Both the position numbers and the translations under genes were made by a program. From Xanthomonas chitinilytica (lineage in GTDB: Bacteria; Pseudomonadota; Gammaproteobacteria; Xanthomonadales; Xanthomonadaceae), in contig NZ_JAPCHY010000017.1 of the NCBI RefSeq assembly GCF_026107455.2, positions 1 through 64,000 on the forward strand: a stretch of 64,000 bases of DNA, read 5' to 3'. Position 1 is the first letter of the stretch. Every line of letters starts with the position of its first letter. Of this stretch, positions 32,054 to 45,592 are shown piece after piece. The notes beneath the pieces are model-generated. The model ran no database searches. It worked only from the letters and a program-made list of their open reading frames with translations, and was not told the origin of the DNA.

Positions 32054-32772
32054 ATCTCGAAATGCAGCATGTCGCGGTTCGCGCCGGTGCGGCCCATCTC
32101 GGCGATCTGCTCGCCGGCCTTGACGTTCTGGCCCTCGTTGACCAGCCGCTTGCGGTTGTGGCCGTAGGCGGAAAGCCACTGCTCGTTGTGCTTGACGATG
32201 ATCAGTTCGCCGTAGCCCACCAGGCCAGCACCGGAATACACCACCACGCCGTTGGCGGCGGCACGCACCGCCTGGCCACTGCTGCCGGCGATGTCCACGC
32301 CCTGCTTGGTCGCCTCGCCGGCGACGTAGCGGCCTACCAGCGCGCCTTCAGCCGGCCAGCGCCAGCTGATGTCGCTCTTCACCGGCGGCGTCGCCACCGG
32401 TGCCGGGGCCGGTGTCGGTGTCGGAGTTTTTGCCGGCGTGGTCGCCGGCGGGCGGGTAGTGGTCGCGGTGGTGGCGCCGGCCGGATACAACCGCAGCGAC
32501 TGCCCGGGATAGATCGTGTACGGCTCGGACAGGCGGTTCCAGGCCGCCAGGTCGCGCGGGGTGATGTTGTGCTGGCGGGCGATCGCATACAGCGTGTCGC
32601 CGCGCTTGACGGTGACCGTCGCTCCCGGCTTGGCGACCGAGGTGGTGGGCACCGGCGCACCGCTCGTGCCCGGATTGCGCACGACGGTGGCGGTACCGCA
32701 TGCCCCCAGCGCGGCTACCGCCAGAACCAGCACCCCCAGACGCAGCCCGTTGCCCAATCGATCAGCAATCAT
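32002..32772 (-). CDS. nlpD: NlpD-type lipoprotein, LysM plus LytM domain, amidase activator
   Basis: 256 residues. Lipobox ALGAC at about residue 25, LysM peptidoglycan-binding domain near 50-95 (VKRGDTLYAIARQHNI), a Thr/Pro linker, and a C-terminal M23/LytM domain. The first zinc histidine is replaced (KQGVDIAG), as in non-catalytic EnvC/NlpD proteins that activate septal amidases. The ATG at 32772 has GAGG six bases upstream and is preferred over one 18 bp further up. surE-pcm lie upstream as in E. coli, with an exoD-like gene placed between. rpoS, which follows nlpD in E. coli, is absent. Confidence 0.93.
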   Translation of the reverse strand: MIADRLGNGLRLGVLVLAVAALGACGTATVVRNPGTSGAPVPTTSVAKPGATVTVKRGDTLYAIARQHNITPRDLAAWNRLSEPYTIYPGQSLRLYPAGATTATTTRPPATTPAKTPTPTPAPAPVATPPVKSDISWRWPAEGALVGRYVAGEATKQGVDIAGSSGQAVRAAANGVVVYSGAGLVGYGELIIVKHNEQWLSAYGHNRKRLVNEGQNVKAGEQIAEMGRTGANRDMLHFEIRYNGKPVDPLLYLPKK

Positions 32773-32854
32773 CCGAACCTCGCTCTCCATAAGTCACATA
32801 GCCCGCCAATCCGCGGTACATCCTACCGTCGTCCACACGCCTGCTCCGCGCCAC

Positions 32855-33514
32855 TCATCCCGCGATGCGCTGGAACACTCCGTGCAGCGCGACCCCGCCG
32901 CCGCCGATCAGGACGCTGAAATAGACCATCGTGGCGATGTTGCCCAGATGCCCCAGCATGATCGCCCCGCCGTCGCGCTGGATCATCCCGATCGCATAGA
33001 ACAGCAGGGCCACGCCCGGAAACGTATTGCTGAAAGGGATGAATCCGAACGGGGCCATCAGTAATAGCGCGGCCAGGATGAACGCGAGGTTGTTGACCAG
33101 GTCCTGCCAGCGCCCCTGCGCCAATACGCTGAAGCGGTGCGGCCGGCTGACCTTCTCCAGGCGTCGCACCCACGCCATGCCGCGCGCCAATGCCGGACGC
33201 AGCTTGTCCACCGGCAACGCACGGTCGCGCAGCCGGCGCGGCAGCCACAACGGCCGCCCGATGAGGCGACTGATGCCCACCAGCAGGATCGCGGCGCCGA
33301 AGACGGTACTCACGCCGGGGATGGACACCGGGATCAGGAACACCAGCGTCAACAGCATGGTGAGCAGCAGCAGGCCCTCGTCGCCGAAGACATCGAGCAG
33401 CTCGCCCAGGGTCAGCTTGTCCTCGGGCAGCGTGTCGATGACGCCCGCCAGCTGTTCGCCCAGCGAGATGCCGTCGCTATCCGCCGACATGCCGGCGCGG
33501 TTGTTCGTGGTCAT
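32855..33514 (-). CDS. ExoD-family membrane protein, copy 1
   Basis: 219 residues with about four membrane segments (LLLLTMLLTLVFLIPVSIPG, AILLVGISRLIG, NNLAFILAALLLMAPFGFIPF and a C-terminal one). It matches the ExoD family, named for a Rhizobium protein that affects exopolysaccharide production and alkali tolerance; the biochemical role is unknown. AAGGAAA precedes the start at a normal distance. It lies 37 bp after pcm on the same strand. A second family member is at 48941. Confidence 0.87.
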   Translation of the reverse strand: MTTNNRAGMSADSDGISLGEQLAGVIDTLPEDKLTLGELLDVFGDEGLLLLTMLLTLVFLIPVSIPGVSTVFGAAILLVGISRLIGRPLWLPRRLRDRALPVDKLRPALARGMAWVRRLEKVSRPHRFSVLAQGRWQDLVNNLAFILAALLLMAPFGFIPFSNTFPGVALLFYAIGMIQRDGGAIMLGHLGNIATMVYFSVLIGGGGVALHGVFQRIAG

Positions 33515-33551
33515 GGATCGGCGTTTCCTTGGAACCGGGGACTGCGGAAGG

Positions 33552-34229
33552 TCAATCCAGCATGCCCGACAGCAACGGCACGAAGGTGACCGGCGCCAGG
33601 ACCTGCTGTTCGATGCTGCCGTCGGCGCGGCGGGTGAGCTGTACCAGCGACTGCGAACCGGCGCCGCCGACCGGCGCCACCAGCCGCCCGCCCGGTGCCA
33701 GCTGTTCGATCAGCGCCTCCACCAGCGCCGGTGCCGCGGCGGTGACGACGATGGCGTCGTACGGGCCATGCTCGGGCCAGCCGATGCGGCCGTCGTCGTG
33801 CTTGCTGCGCACGTTCATGCCGAGCTGGCGGAAGCGCTTGCGCGCCTGCCGCAGCAGGTCGCCGATGCGCTCGACGGTATGCACCTCCAGCCCCAGCGCC
33901 GCCAGCACCGCGGCCTGGTAGCCGGAGCCGGTGCCGACTTCCAGCACCTTCTTCGGCGCCACCTGCAGCACCGCCTCGGTCATGCGCGCCACCACCCAGG
34001 GTTGGGAGATGGTCTGCCCGTGGCCGATCGGCAGCGCGGTGTCCTCGTAGGCGCGCGAGGCCAGCGCCTCATCGATGAACAGGTGCCGCGGCACCACGCG
34101 GATGGCGTTGAGCGTGGCTTCGTCGGCGATGCCGGCTTCGCGCAGGCGATCGACCAGGCGGTCGCGCACGCGCTGCGAGGTCATGCCGATGCCGACCGCT
34201 TCGGGCTGCAGGCGCAGGCGTGGGGTCAT
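33552..34229 (-). CDS. pcm: Protein L-isoaspartate O-methyltransferase
   Basis: 225 residues. It repairs isoaspartyl damage in aged proteins. Signatures: [23 protein letters not shown] motif [16 protein letters not shown], and GGRLVAPVG. The ATG overlaps the surE stop by four bases (ATGA), the coupling also seen in E. coli. Confidence 0.97.
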   Translation of the reverse strand: MTPRLRLQPEAVGIGMTSQRVRDRLVDRLREAGIADEATLNAIRVVPRHLFIDEALASRAYEDTALPIGHGQTISQPWVVARMTEAVLQVAPKKVLEVGTGSGYQAAVLAALGLEVHTVERIGDLLRQARKRFRQLGMNVRSKHDDGRIGWPEHGPYDAIVVTAAAPALVEALIEQLAPGGRLVAPVGGAGSQSLVQLTRRADGSIEQQVLAPVTFVPLLSGMLD

Positions 34230-35005
34230 GCCGGACGGCCCAGCGCAGCGGTGAGCCCGTCGACCCAGCTGGCGACCTTTTCCAGCGCCTGGTAGCGGGT
34301 CAGGTCGACCTGGATCGGGGTGATCGAGATGTAGCCGGTGCGCACCGCGTGGAAATCGGTGCCGGGACCGGCATCCTGTTCGCCGCCGGCCGGGCCGATC
34401 CAGTACACCGTGCCGCCGCGCGGATCGCTCTGCGCGATGCAGGCCTCGGCGCGGTGGCGGTTGCCCAGCCGGGTCACTTCGAAGCCCTTGACCTCGCTCC
34501 ACGGCAGGTCGGGCACGTTGACGTTGAGGATGGTGTCGGCCGGCAGCGGATCGGCCTTGAGCCGGGCCACGATCTCCACCGCGGCGCGGGCGGCGGTCTG
34601 GAAATGCTTCGCCTCGTGGTTGCGCGTGACCAGCGACATCGCCACCGCCGGCAGGCCCAGGAAGCGCCCCTCCATCGCCGCCGACACCGTGCCCGAGTAG
34701 ATCACGTCGTCGCCCAGGTTGGCGGCGTTGTTGATCCCGGACACCACGATGTCCGGCTCGTACTCCAGCATGCCGGTCAGCGCCAGGTGCACGCAGTCGG
34801 TCGGCGTGCCGGCCACGCTGCAGGTGTAGTGGTCGATCCGCTTGAGCCGGATCGGCAGGTCCAGCGTCAGCGAATTGCTGGCACCGGAGCGGTCGCGGTC
34901 AGGGGCCACCACGGTGACCTCGTGGCCGGCGCCACGGAGTTCCTCGGCGAGCATCCGGATGCCGGGGGCATCGACGCCGTCGTCATTGCTTACCAGTACG
35001 CGCAT
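34226..35005 (-). CDS. surE: 5'/3'-nucleotidase SurE
   Basis: 259 residues. The metal site [10 protein letters not shown] at the N-terminus, and [19 protein letters not shown], are typical. It removes phosphate from nucleoside monophosphates and short polyphosphates, and is a stationary-phase survival protein. The ATG at 35005 follows GAGGAACCCC. It is divergent from the smr gene and coupled to pcm. Confidence 0.97.
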   Translation of the reverse strand: MRVLVSNDDGVDAPGIRMLAEELRGAGHEVTVVAPDRDRSGASNSLTLDLPIRLKRIDHYTCSVAGTPTDCVHLALTGMLEYEPDIVVSGINNAANLGDDVIYSGTVSAAMEGRFLGLPAVAMSLVTRNHEAKHFQTAARAAVEIVARLKADPLPADTILNVNVPDLPWSEVKGFEVTRLGNRHRAEACIAQSDPRGGTVYWIGPAGGEQDAGPGTDFHAVRTGYISITPIQVDLTRYQALEKVASWVDGLTAALGRPA

Positions 35006-35105
35006 GGGGTTCCTCGAAAACCCGACCATGATACCGGATGCGCCCGCGCCCTTCCCCCTTAGTCGCCGCGCTTGCCTGAAACCGCCATCGCGCTACGCTG
35101 TGCCG

Positions 35106-35645
35106 ATGCCGCACCCCGAAGACGAAGATGCCGCCGCACTGTTCCGCGCCGCGATCGGCGAGGTGAAGCCGCTGCGCAAGGTGAATGCGCCGGCGGTCGA
35201 GCGCCCGCGCCCGAAGCCGCGCGCGCGCATGGCCGAGCAGGACGAACGGCAGGCGCTGGGCGAGTTCGCCCGCCTGCTGCGCGACGGCACCCCGCTGGAG
35301 GCGGGCGACACCGCCAGTTACCGCCGCGACAACCTGCCGGCACGGATGTTCCAGCGCCTGAAGCGGGGCCAGTACTCGGTGCAGGACGAACTGGACCTGC
35401 ACGGCGCCACCGTGGCCCAGGCCGAGGCGCTGCTGCGGCATTTCCTGCTCGAAGCGCATGCGCACGAACACGGCTGCGTACGCATCATCCACGGCAAGGG
35501 ACTGCAGTCCGACGGCGGTGCGCCGGTGCTGAAGAACCTGGTGGACCGCCTGCTGCGGCAGCGCAACGACGTGCTCGCCTTCCACTCCGCGCCGCCGGCG
35601 CAGGGCGGCACCGGCGCCCTGCTGGTATTGCTGGCGCGCCGCTAG
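35106..35645 (+). CDS. Smr-domain protein
   Basis: 179 residues. After a charged N-terminal region, the Smr domain shows the conserved LDLHG and the later IIHGKG, residues associated with nicking endonuclease activity in MutS2-type and stand-alone Smr proteins. Some stand-alone homologues act in RNA rescue at stalled ribosomes, so DNA versus RNA substrate is open. It lies alone between surE (divergent) and truD (convergent). Confidence 0.9.
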   Translation: MPHPEDEDAAALFRAAIGEVKPLRKVNAPAVERPRPKPRARMAEQDERQALGEFARLLRDGTPLEAGDTASYRRDNLPARMFQRLKRGQYSVQDELDLHGATVAQAEALLRHFLLEAHAHEHGCVRIIHGKGLQSDGGAPVLKNLVDRLLRQRNDVLAFHSAPPAQGGTGALLVLLARR

Positions 35646-35848
35646 CGTCATCGATTCCGGCAATGCCCTGGCGATACAGGATGGGGCCGGGAGGACGCAC
35701 GGCGGGACCGCCACCCCGGCACGGGCTTCCACACCGGCCTGGGCAATTTGCCACCGGTACCGTTCCCACTCCATCGGTCGCGAGCTTTTCGTGCATGCGC
35801 GCACCGGGACCCGATACCCGGAATTTCCCGAGCCGGATGCGCGCGGCG

Positions 35849-36901
35849 TTACGACTGCGGCAGCCCCGCCTCGTCGCCGCTGGCGTCGACCACCTCGCCC
35901 AGTTCGTGCAGCAGCGCCGTCGCATAGCAGCCCGGCGGCAGCGCGAACGCGAGCTGCAGCACGTCCGGCTGCAGCCATTCGTACTGCAGCAGCGCCGGCC
36001 GCAGCCTCAGCGCCCGCCGTTCCTGCTTCAGCCCCGCCTGCTCCAGCCCTGTGCGCAACGCCAACGATTGCTCGTCGGACAACGCATCCAGCTCCAGCGC
36101 ACGGCAGGCATCGGTGCAGCGCAACTCGCCCGCGCCCCACAACGGCCCGCTGGGATGGATGTCGAACCGGTCAAGGCGCTCGCCCAGCGCATCGCTCCAC
36201 GGCTCCGGGCCGAACACGCTGCGGCTGCCGTCGAGCATCCACACCTCGCCGTCCAGCGGCCGGTCCCAGCTGCCCTGCTCCACCCGTGCGGCCAGCACGC
36301 GGTTGAACAGGGCCGAGCGCGCCGCGGACAGCAGCAGCGAGCGCTGCTCCTTGCGCACGCGGCGCCCGCCGAACATCGCCAATGCGGCGGGCACGTTGCC
36401 GCCGTCGCGGCCGAAGCGCTGCTCGCCGAACCAGTTGGGCAGGCCGCGTGCGGCGATCGCATCCAGCCGCGCGGCGATGGCGCCGGCATCTCCCCGCACA
36501 TCGCGCAGGACAAGCTTGAAGCGGTTGCCGGCCAGCGCGCCGCGCTGCAGCTTGCGGTTGTGCCAGCTGGATTCGACCACCTGCAGCTGTTCCGAGGCCA
36601 GCGTCGCCAGGTCCGGCGCCACCCGTTTGGGCAGGTGCACGCTGAAACGCTGGGTGGTGACCGCGTGCCGGTCCTTCAGCCCGGCGTAGCTGACCGCCAT
36701 GTCCGGCAATCCCGCCCATTGCGCCAGCTGCCTGGCCACGAACGCGGTATTGGTATCGCGCTTGCGGATGGTCAACAGCAGGTGCTCGCCCTCGCCGGTG
36801 GGCTCGAACGCGGGCAGTTCGTCGACCTGGAAATCCTCGGCCACGCTGCGCATGCGCGCGGCCAGCACCGGCGCGCCGAACGCCAGCGGCAGCGCGGTCA
36901 C
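35849..36901 (-). CDS. truD: tRNA pseudouridine(13) synthase
   Basis: 350 residues. The catalytic segment [16 protein letters not shown] carries the conserved aspartate of the TruD family; [14 protein letters not shown] is another family motif. It isomerises U13 of tRNA-Glu. The start is a GTG at 36901 overlapping the ispF stop (GTGA), so translation is coupled. The 203 bp beyond the stop, up to smr, contain a 15-bp REP-tail fragment and no gene. Confidence 0.95.
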   Translation of the reverse strand: MTALPLAFGAPVLAARMRSVAEDFQVDELPAFEPTGEGEHLLLTIRKRDTNTAFVARQLAQWAGLPDMAVSYAGLKDRHAVTTQRFSVHLPKRVAPDLATLASEQLQVVESSWHNRKLQRGALAGNRFKLVLRDVRGDAGAIAARLDAIAARGLPNWFGEQRFGRDGGNVPAALAMFGGRRVRKEQRSLLLSAARSALFNRVLAARVEQGSWDRPLDGEVWMLDGSRSVFGPEPWSDALGERLDRFDIHPSGPLWGAGELRCTDACRALELDALSDEQSLALRTGLEQAGLKQERRALRLRPALLQYEWLQPDVLQLAFALPPGCYATALLHELGEVVDASGDEAGLPQS

Positions 36902-37398
36902 GCCGCCACCAGCAGTGCCACCGCCTGCGCGGCGATGCCTTCGCCGCGGCCGGTGAAGCCCAGCTTCTCCGAGGTGGTGGCCTTGACGCTGACCGCGTCC
37001 AGCGGCAACTGCAGCAGCGCGGCGATGCGCTCGCGCATGGCCAGCGCATGCGGGCCGACCTTGGGCCGCTCGCAGATCACGGTGATGTCGGTGTTGCCGA
37101 CGCGCCAACCGCGTTCGCGCAGCAGGCCATCGCAGTGGCGCAGGAATTCGCTGCTGTCGGCGCCCTTCCAGCGCTCGTCGCTGGGCGGGAAATGCTGGCC
37201 GATGTCGCCCAGCGCCAGCGCGCCGAGCATCGCATCGCACAGCGCGTGCAGGATCACGTCGCCGTCGCTGTGCGCCAGCACGCCGCGGTCGTGCGGCACC
37301 CGCACGCCGCCGAGCATGACGTGGTCGCCCTCGCCGAAGGCATGCACGTCGTAGCCCTGGCCAATGCGGACGGCAGGAACGGGAGAAGGACTGCTCAT
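36898..37398 (-). CDS. ispF: 2-C-methyl-D-erythritol 2,4-cyclodiphosphate synthase
   Basis: 166 residues. GQGYDVHAF and [20 protein letters not shown] give the zinc ligands; [17 protein letters not shown] is the C-terminal signature. Fifth step of the MEP isoprenoid pathway. It sits between ispD and truD, with a 56-bp gap to ispD. Confidence 0.98.
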   Translation of the reverse strand: MSSPSPVPAVRIGQGYDVHAFGEGDHVMLGGVRVPHDRGVLAHSDGDVILHALCDAMLGALALGDIGQHFPPSDERWKGADSSEFLRHCDGLLRERGWRVGNTDITVICERPKVGPHALAMRERIAALLQLPLDAVSVKATTSEKLGFTGRGEGIAAQAVALLVAA

Positions 37399-37454
37399 GG
37401 TTTCTGTATTCCGGGTAATGCGTGATGCGGAAAGGCGCTGCGCCGGCACCGGGT

Positions 37455-38150
37455 TCAGGACCGGCGCCGCGACAGCTCGAACTCGAAGCGCGCCAGGTCG
37501 GCCGGGGTGGTGACCTTGAAGTTGTCCTCGGCGCCTTCGACCAGCAGCGGCCGCAGGCCGAGACGCTCCATCGCCATGGCCTCGTCGGTGACTTCGACGC
37601 CGCGGGCGGCGGCGTCGTGCAGCGCACGCGCCAGCTGGTGGCGGCGGAACAACTGCGGGGTGAGCGCGCGCCAGAGCCGCTCGCGCGGTTCGGTGCGGTC
37701 GATGCCGCCGTCGTCGCCGGCGCGCTTGAGGGTGTCGCGCACCGGTGCGGCGAGGATGGCGCCGACCGGATCGTTGCGCCCCACTTCCAGCAGCCGACCC
37801 AGGTCGGCCAGGGCCAGGTTCGGCCGCGCGGCATCGTGCACCAGCACGAAATCGTCGCTGCGCACCGTATCCGGCAGGGCCTGCAATCCCGCCAGCACCG
37901 ATGCGGCGCGGGTGTCGCCACCGGTGCAGGTCAGCACCGGCTTGCCCGCCACTTCGGTCCAGCCCGGCCAGTCGGCATCGTCCGCGGAAATGGCGACCAT
38001 CGCCCCGGCCACCGCCGGATGCGCCAGCAGCGCTTCCAGTGCGTGCGCCAGCAATGGCCTGCCGCCCGCCTGCAGGTACTGCTTGGGTATGGCGCCGCCG
38101 AAGCGGACACCGCGACCGGCCGCAGGTACCACCGCCCAGACCATGCCCAT
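37455..38150 (-). CDS. ispD: 2-C-methyl-D-erythritol 4-phosphate cytidylyltransferase
   Basis: 231 residues. The nucleotide loop [19 protein letters not shown] and VHDAARP are typical. Third step of the MEP pathway. The first ATG (38150) overlaps the ftsB stop (TGATG), and a second ATG lies two codons in; the overlap supports the first. Confidence 0.97.
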   Translation of the reverse strand: MGMVWAVVPAAGRGVRFGGAIPKQYLQAGGRPLLAHALEALLAHPAVAGAMVAISADDADWPGWTEVAGKPVLTCTGGDTRAASVLAGLQALPDTVRSDDFVLVHDAARPNLALADLGRLLEVGRNDPVGAILAAPVRDTLKRAGDDGGIDRTEPRERLWRALTPQLFRRHQLARALHDAAARGVEVTDEAMAMERLGLRPLLVEGAEDNFKVTTPADLARFEFELSRRRS

Positions 38151-38500
38151 CACGGCACGTCCTGCTGCGTGTTGCCCCGGTCGCCGGCGGCGGCCGGCGC
38201 GCGCGGCGGCGTGGCCGGTGCGTTCTCGACCACGCGATAGAACTTCTCGCCCGGCTTGATCATGCCCAGTTCGCTGCGCGCGCGCTCCTCGATCGCCGCC
38301 TCGCCGTCCTTCAGGTCCTTGACCTCGGCGGCGAGCGCGTCGTTGCGCTGCTGCAACCCGGCGTTGTCCCGCTTCTGATGTTCGACCTGGGTTTCCAGCA
38401 TCATCACCTCGCCGGAATTGCCCGGGCCGAACCAGAAGCGGTACTGCAGCCAGGCCAGCAGTACCGCAAGCACCAGCAGCAGCCAGCGCCAGTTGCGCAT
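38150..38500 (-). CDS. ftsB: Cell division protein FtsB
   Basis: 116 residues. One N-terminal membrane helix ([22 protein letters not shown]), then a leucine-zipper coiled coil to about residue 75, with the conserved [21 protein letters not shown]. The Pro/Ala-rich tail after 95 is not conserved. FtsB joins FtsL and FtsQ at the divisome. It starts 3 bp after the eno stop codon and overlaps ispD. Confidence 0.95.
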   Translation of the reverse strand: MRNWRWLLLVLAVLLAWLQYRFWFGPGNSGEVMMLETQVEHQKRDNAGLQQRNDALAAEVKDLKDGEAAIEERARSELGMIKPGEKFYRVVENAPATPPRAPAAAGDRGNTQQDVP

Positions 38501-38503
38501 GGC

Positions 38504-41084
<2,581 letters not shown>

Positions 41085-41256
41085 TCGGGAACTCCCAGTA
41101 GGTTCAAAGGCGCTTCAGGCCAACGCAGGGCACGCATGCCGCCCATGCCGCGGCACCCCCGTAGATCGGGACAGTGCCCGCGCATTGCAAGCGGGCCGCA
41201 GGGCCGGCGGCAACGCATGACGGCGGCGGAAGGACTCGCCTCCACCGCCATGTGCG

Positions 41257-42948
<1,692 letters not shown>

Positions 42949-42993
42949 TTAACGGTTGCCGCGGCAATGCCCAAGCATCGCGTGCGGCGAACG

Positions 42994-43029
42994 CACAAAA
43001 AAAGACGCCCCGGACTGCGCCGGGGCGTC
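42994..43029 (-). terminator. Rho-independent terminator of the small exported protein
   Basis: A 10-bp stem GACGCCCCGG/CCGGGGCGTC (43004-43013, 43020-43029), loop ACTGCG, followed on the minus strand by seven T. Confidence 0.92.
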
Positions 43030-43052
43030 GCCGAATGTTGCCGGAACCGGGC

Positions 43053-43304
43053 TCAGCGCTTGCGCTTGGCCTCTTCTTCCTCTTCGCGCGGCGCGGGCTT
43101 GTCGCTCCCCGCCTTGTGCCTGGCGGCGGCCGCGGCGCGGCGCTTGGCCTTCTGCTCGGCCTCGCTCTGCGCCTTGTCCGCCTGGGCCGCGGATGCGCCC
43201 TGCGCGGCGGCGTCGGTCTTGCCGGCGTTCTGCGCCAGCGCCACCGGCACGGCGACGACGGCTGCCGCCAGCGCGGCCAGGGTCAGCAGTTTGTAGGTCT
43301 TCAT
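43053..43304 (-). CDS. Small exported, highly charged protein
   Basis: 83 residues: signal peptide 1-24 (ending PVALAQ), then a low-complexity mature part rich in Ala, Lys, Arg and Glu, with a run of five Glu near the end. GGAGG lies six bases before the ATG at 43304. It has its own terminator. The mature peptide probably forms a single charged helix or is disordered; function unknown. Confidence 0.72.
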   Translation of the reverse strand: MKTYKLLTLAALAAAVVAVPVALAQNAGKTDAAAQGASAAQADKAQSEAEQKAKRRAAAAARHKAGSDKPAPREEEEEAKRKR

Positions 43305-43464
43305 GGTCATCCTCCGGAGCTTCCGCCGGTACCGCCGGCGCAATCGTTTCCAGTGGACGGCAGGGTACACCCCCCTGCCCGGCCGGGTACTGAATGCCCG
43401 GCGTGCAAAAAAACCGTCCAGACCGCACACTCCCACGTCGCTTCGCGCACCTTCCCAGAGATAC

Positions 43465-45354
43465 ATGAACGCCCGCTACAACGCCGCCGATATCGAAGTT
43501 CTCTCCGGCCTGGACCCGGTCAAGCGCCGGCCCGGCATGTACACCGACACCACCCGCCCCAACCACCTGGCGCAGGAAGTGATCGACAACGCGGTCGACG
43601 AGGCCCTGGCCGGCCACGCCCGCACCGTCGAGGTCACCCTGTTCAAGGACGGCAGCTGCGAGGTCAGCGACGACGGCCGCGGCATGCCGGTGGACATCCA
43701 CCCGGAAGAGAAGATCCCCGGCGTCGAGCTGATCCTGACCCGGCTGCATGCCGGCGGCAAGTTCAGCAACAAGAACTACACCTTCTCCGGCGGCCTGCAC
43801 GGCGTCGGCGTCAGCGTGGTCAATGCGCTGTCCACGCTGGTCGAGGTGCACATCAAGCGCGACGGCAGCGAACACCGCATCACCTTCCGCAACGGCGACC
43901 GCGCCACCCCGCTGGAAGTGGTGGGCAGCGTCGGCAAGAAGAACACCGGCACCCGGGTGCGCTTCTGGGCCGACCCCAAGTACTTCGACACCCCGAAGTA
44001 CAACGTGCGCGCGCTCAAGCACCTGCTGCGCGCCAAGGCGGTGCTGTGCCCCGGTCTGAACGTGCGCCTGACCGACGAGGCCACCGGCGAGACCGACACC
44101 TGGCACTACGAGGACGGCCTGCGCGACTACCTCAAGCTGGAGCTGGGCGAGCGCGAGATGCTGCCGGCCGAGCTGTTCGTCGGCAACCTGAAGAAGGACA
44201 CCGAGGTGGTGGACTGGGCCGTGGCCTGGCTGCCGGAAGGCGAACTGGTGCAGGAGAGCTACGTCAACCTGATCCCCACCGCCCAGCACGGCACCCACGT
44301 CAACGGCCTGCGCACCGGCCTGACCGAAGCGCTGCGCGAGTTCTGCGACTTCCGCAACCTGCTGCCGCGCGGGGTCAAGCTGGCGCCGGAAGACGTGTGG
44401 GACCGGGTCTCGTTCGTGCTGTCGCTGAAGATGACCGACCCGCAGTTCAGCGGCCAGACCAAGGAACGCCTGTCCTCGCGCCAGGCCGCCGGCTTCGTCG
44501 AGGGCGCCGCCCACGATGCCTTCAGCCTGCTGCTGAACCAGAACGTGGAGCTGGGCGAGAAGATCGCGCAGATCGCCATCGAGCGCGCCAGTGCGCGCCT
44601 GAAGACCGAGAAGCTGGTCGTCCGCAAGAAGGTCACCCAGGGGCCCGCCCTGCCCGGCAAGCTGGCCGACTGCATCAGCCAGGACCTGTCGCGCACCGAG
44701 CTGTTCCTGGTCGAGGGCGACTCGGCCGGCGGCAGCGCCAAGCAGGCCCGCGACAAGGACTTCCAGGCGATCCTGCCGCTGCGCGGCAAGATCCTCAACA
44801 CTTGGGAAGTGGCTTCCGGCAGCGTGCTGGCCTCGGAGGAAGTGCACAACCTGGCCATCGCCATCGGCTGCGACCCGGGCAAGGAAGACATCGGCGGGCT
44901 GCGCTACGGCAAGGTGGTGATCCTGGCCGACGCCGATTCGGACGGCCTGCACATCGCCACCCTGCTCACCGCGCTGTTCCTGAAGCACTTCCCGGCGCTG
45001 GTCGATGCCGGGCACGTGTTCGTGGCGATGCCGCCGCTGTTCCGCGTGGACGTGGGCAAGCAGGTGTTCTACGCCCTGGATGAGGAAGAGAAGCGCTCGC
45101 TGCTGGACAAGATCGAACGCGAGAAACTCAAGGGCCAGGTCAGCGTCACCCGCTTCAAGGGCCTGGGCGAGATGAACCCGCAGCAGCTGCGCGAGTCCAC
45201 CATCCATCCCGATACCCGGCGCCTGGTGCAGCTGACCATCGACGACGGCGAACAGACCCGTTCGCTGATGGACATGCTGCTGGCGAAGAAGCGGGCCTCG
45301 GACCGGAAGGGGTGGCTGGAAACCAAGGGCGATCTGGCTTCGCTGGAAGTCTGA
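43465..45354 (+). CDS. parE: DNA topoisomerase IV subunit B
   Basis: 629 residues, the length of ParE rather than the longer proteobacterial GyrB. GHKL ATPase segment (QEVIDNAVDEALAGHA, DDGRGMPVD, GGLHGVGVSVVNALS), transducer, and TOPRIM domain (LVEGDSAGGSAKQARD, the DADSDG metal site). It decatenates daughter chromosomes with ParC, which is not in the window. The frame is open upstream, but homology begins at the ATG at 43465. Confidence 0.96.
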   Translation: MNARYNAADIEVLSGLDPVKRRPGMYTDTTRPNHLAQEVIDNAVDEALAGHARTVEVTLFKDGSCEVSDDGRGMPVDIHPEEKIPGVELILTRLHAGGKFSNKNYTFSGGLHGVGVSVVNALSTLVEVHIKRDGSEHRITFRNGDRATPLEVVGSVGKKNTGTRVRFWADPKYFDTPKYNVRALKHLLRAKAVLCPGLNVRLTDEATGETDTWHYEDGLRDYLKLELGEREMLPAELFVGNLKKDTEVVDWAVAWLPEGELVQESYVNLIPTAQHGTHVNGLRTGLTEALREFCDFRNLLPRGVKLAPEDVWDRVSFVLSLKMTDPQFSGQTKERLSSRQAAGFVEGAAHDAFSLLLNQNVELGEKIAQIAIERASARLKTEKLVVRKKVTQGPALPGKLADCISQDLSRTELFLVEGDSAGGSAKQARDKDFQAILPLRGKILNTWEVASGSVLASEEVHNLAIAIGCDPGKEDIGGLRYGKVVILADADSDGLHIATLLTALFLKHFPALVDAGHVFVAMPPLFRVDVGKQVFYALDEEEKRSLLDKIEREKLKGQVSVTRFKGLGEMNPQQLRESTIHPDTRRLVQLTIDDGEQTRSLMDMLLAKKRASDRKGWLETKGDLASLEV

Positions 45355-45538
45355 TTACGGCAGCCTGATTCCAGGCGATTCCTTGCCCGGGGCGCGGCGA
45401 CGGCCCTGTCATCACGACCATACCGTTGTTCAATCCGCCCGGCGGAAACCGACGAGCGGCCGACAACGCCCGTCGCCCCTGCGAAGGCGGGGACGACGCA
45501 AGCCATCCGCCCCGCCAGCGAATGCCTTCGCCCAAGCC

Positions 45539-45573
45539 CACGAAAAAGCCCGCCTTGCGGCGGGCTCTTCGTG
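45539..45573. terminator. Terminator of pit, also facing parE
   Basis: Core stem AGCCCGCC/GGCGGGCT (45547-45554, 45559-45566), extended by CACGAA/TTCGTG on the outside; five T on the minus strand. The remaining 180 bp to parE hold no gene. They include an imperfect inverted repeat at about 45467-45496 that resembles a dispersed repeat but is present once here. Confidence 0.85.
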
Positions 45574-45592
45574 CTTCGAATCCGGGCCGGGA

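Noticed and set aside
35777..35791. A 15-bp match to the REP tail (GTCGCGAGCTTTTCG) between smr and truD
   Set aside because: Too short to call a repeat on its own; there is no GTAG and no inverted partner beside it.
42949..45207. A 752-codon open frame on the minus strand opposite parE, continuing into the small exported protein
   Set aside because: Antisense shadow of parE. Only the short downstream gene at 43053-43304, in another frame, has its own start signals.
45467..45496. An imperfect inverted repeat around CCCCTGCGAAGGCGGGG after parE
   Set aside because: It looks like a dispersed repeat known from many GC-rich genomes, but it occurs once in this window, so I cannot show that it repeats.
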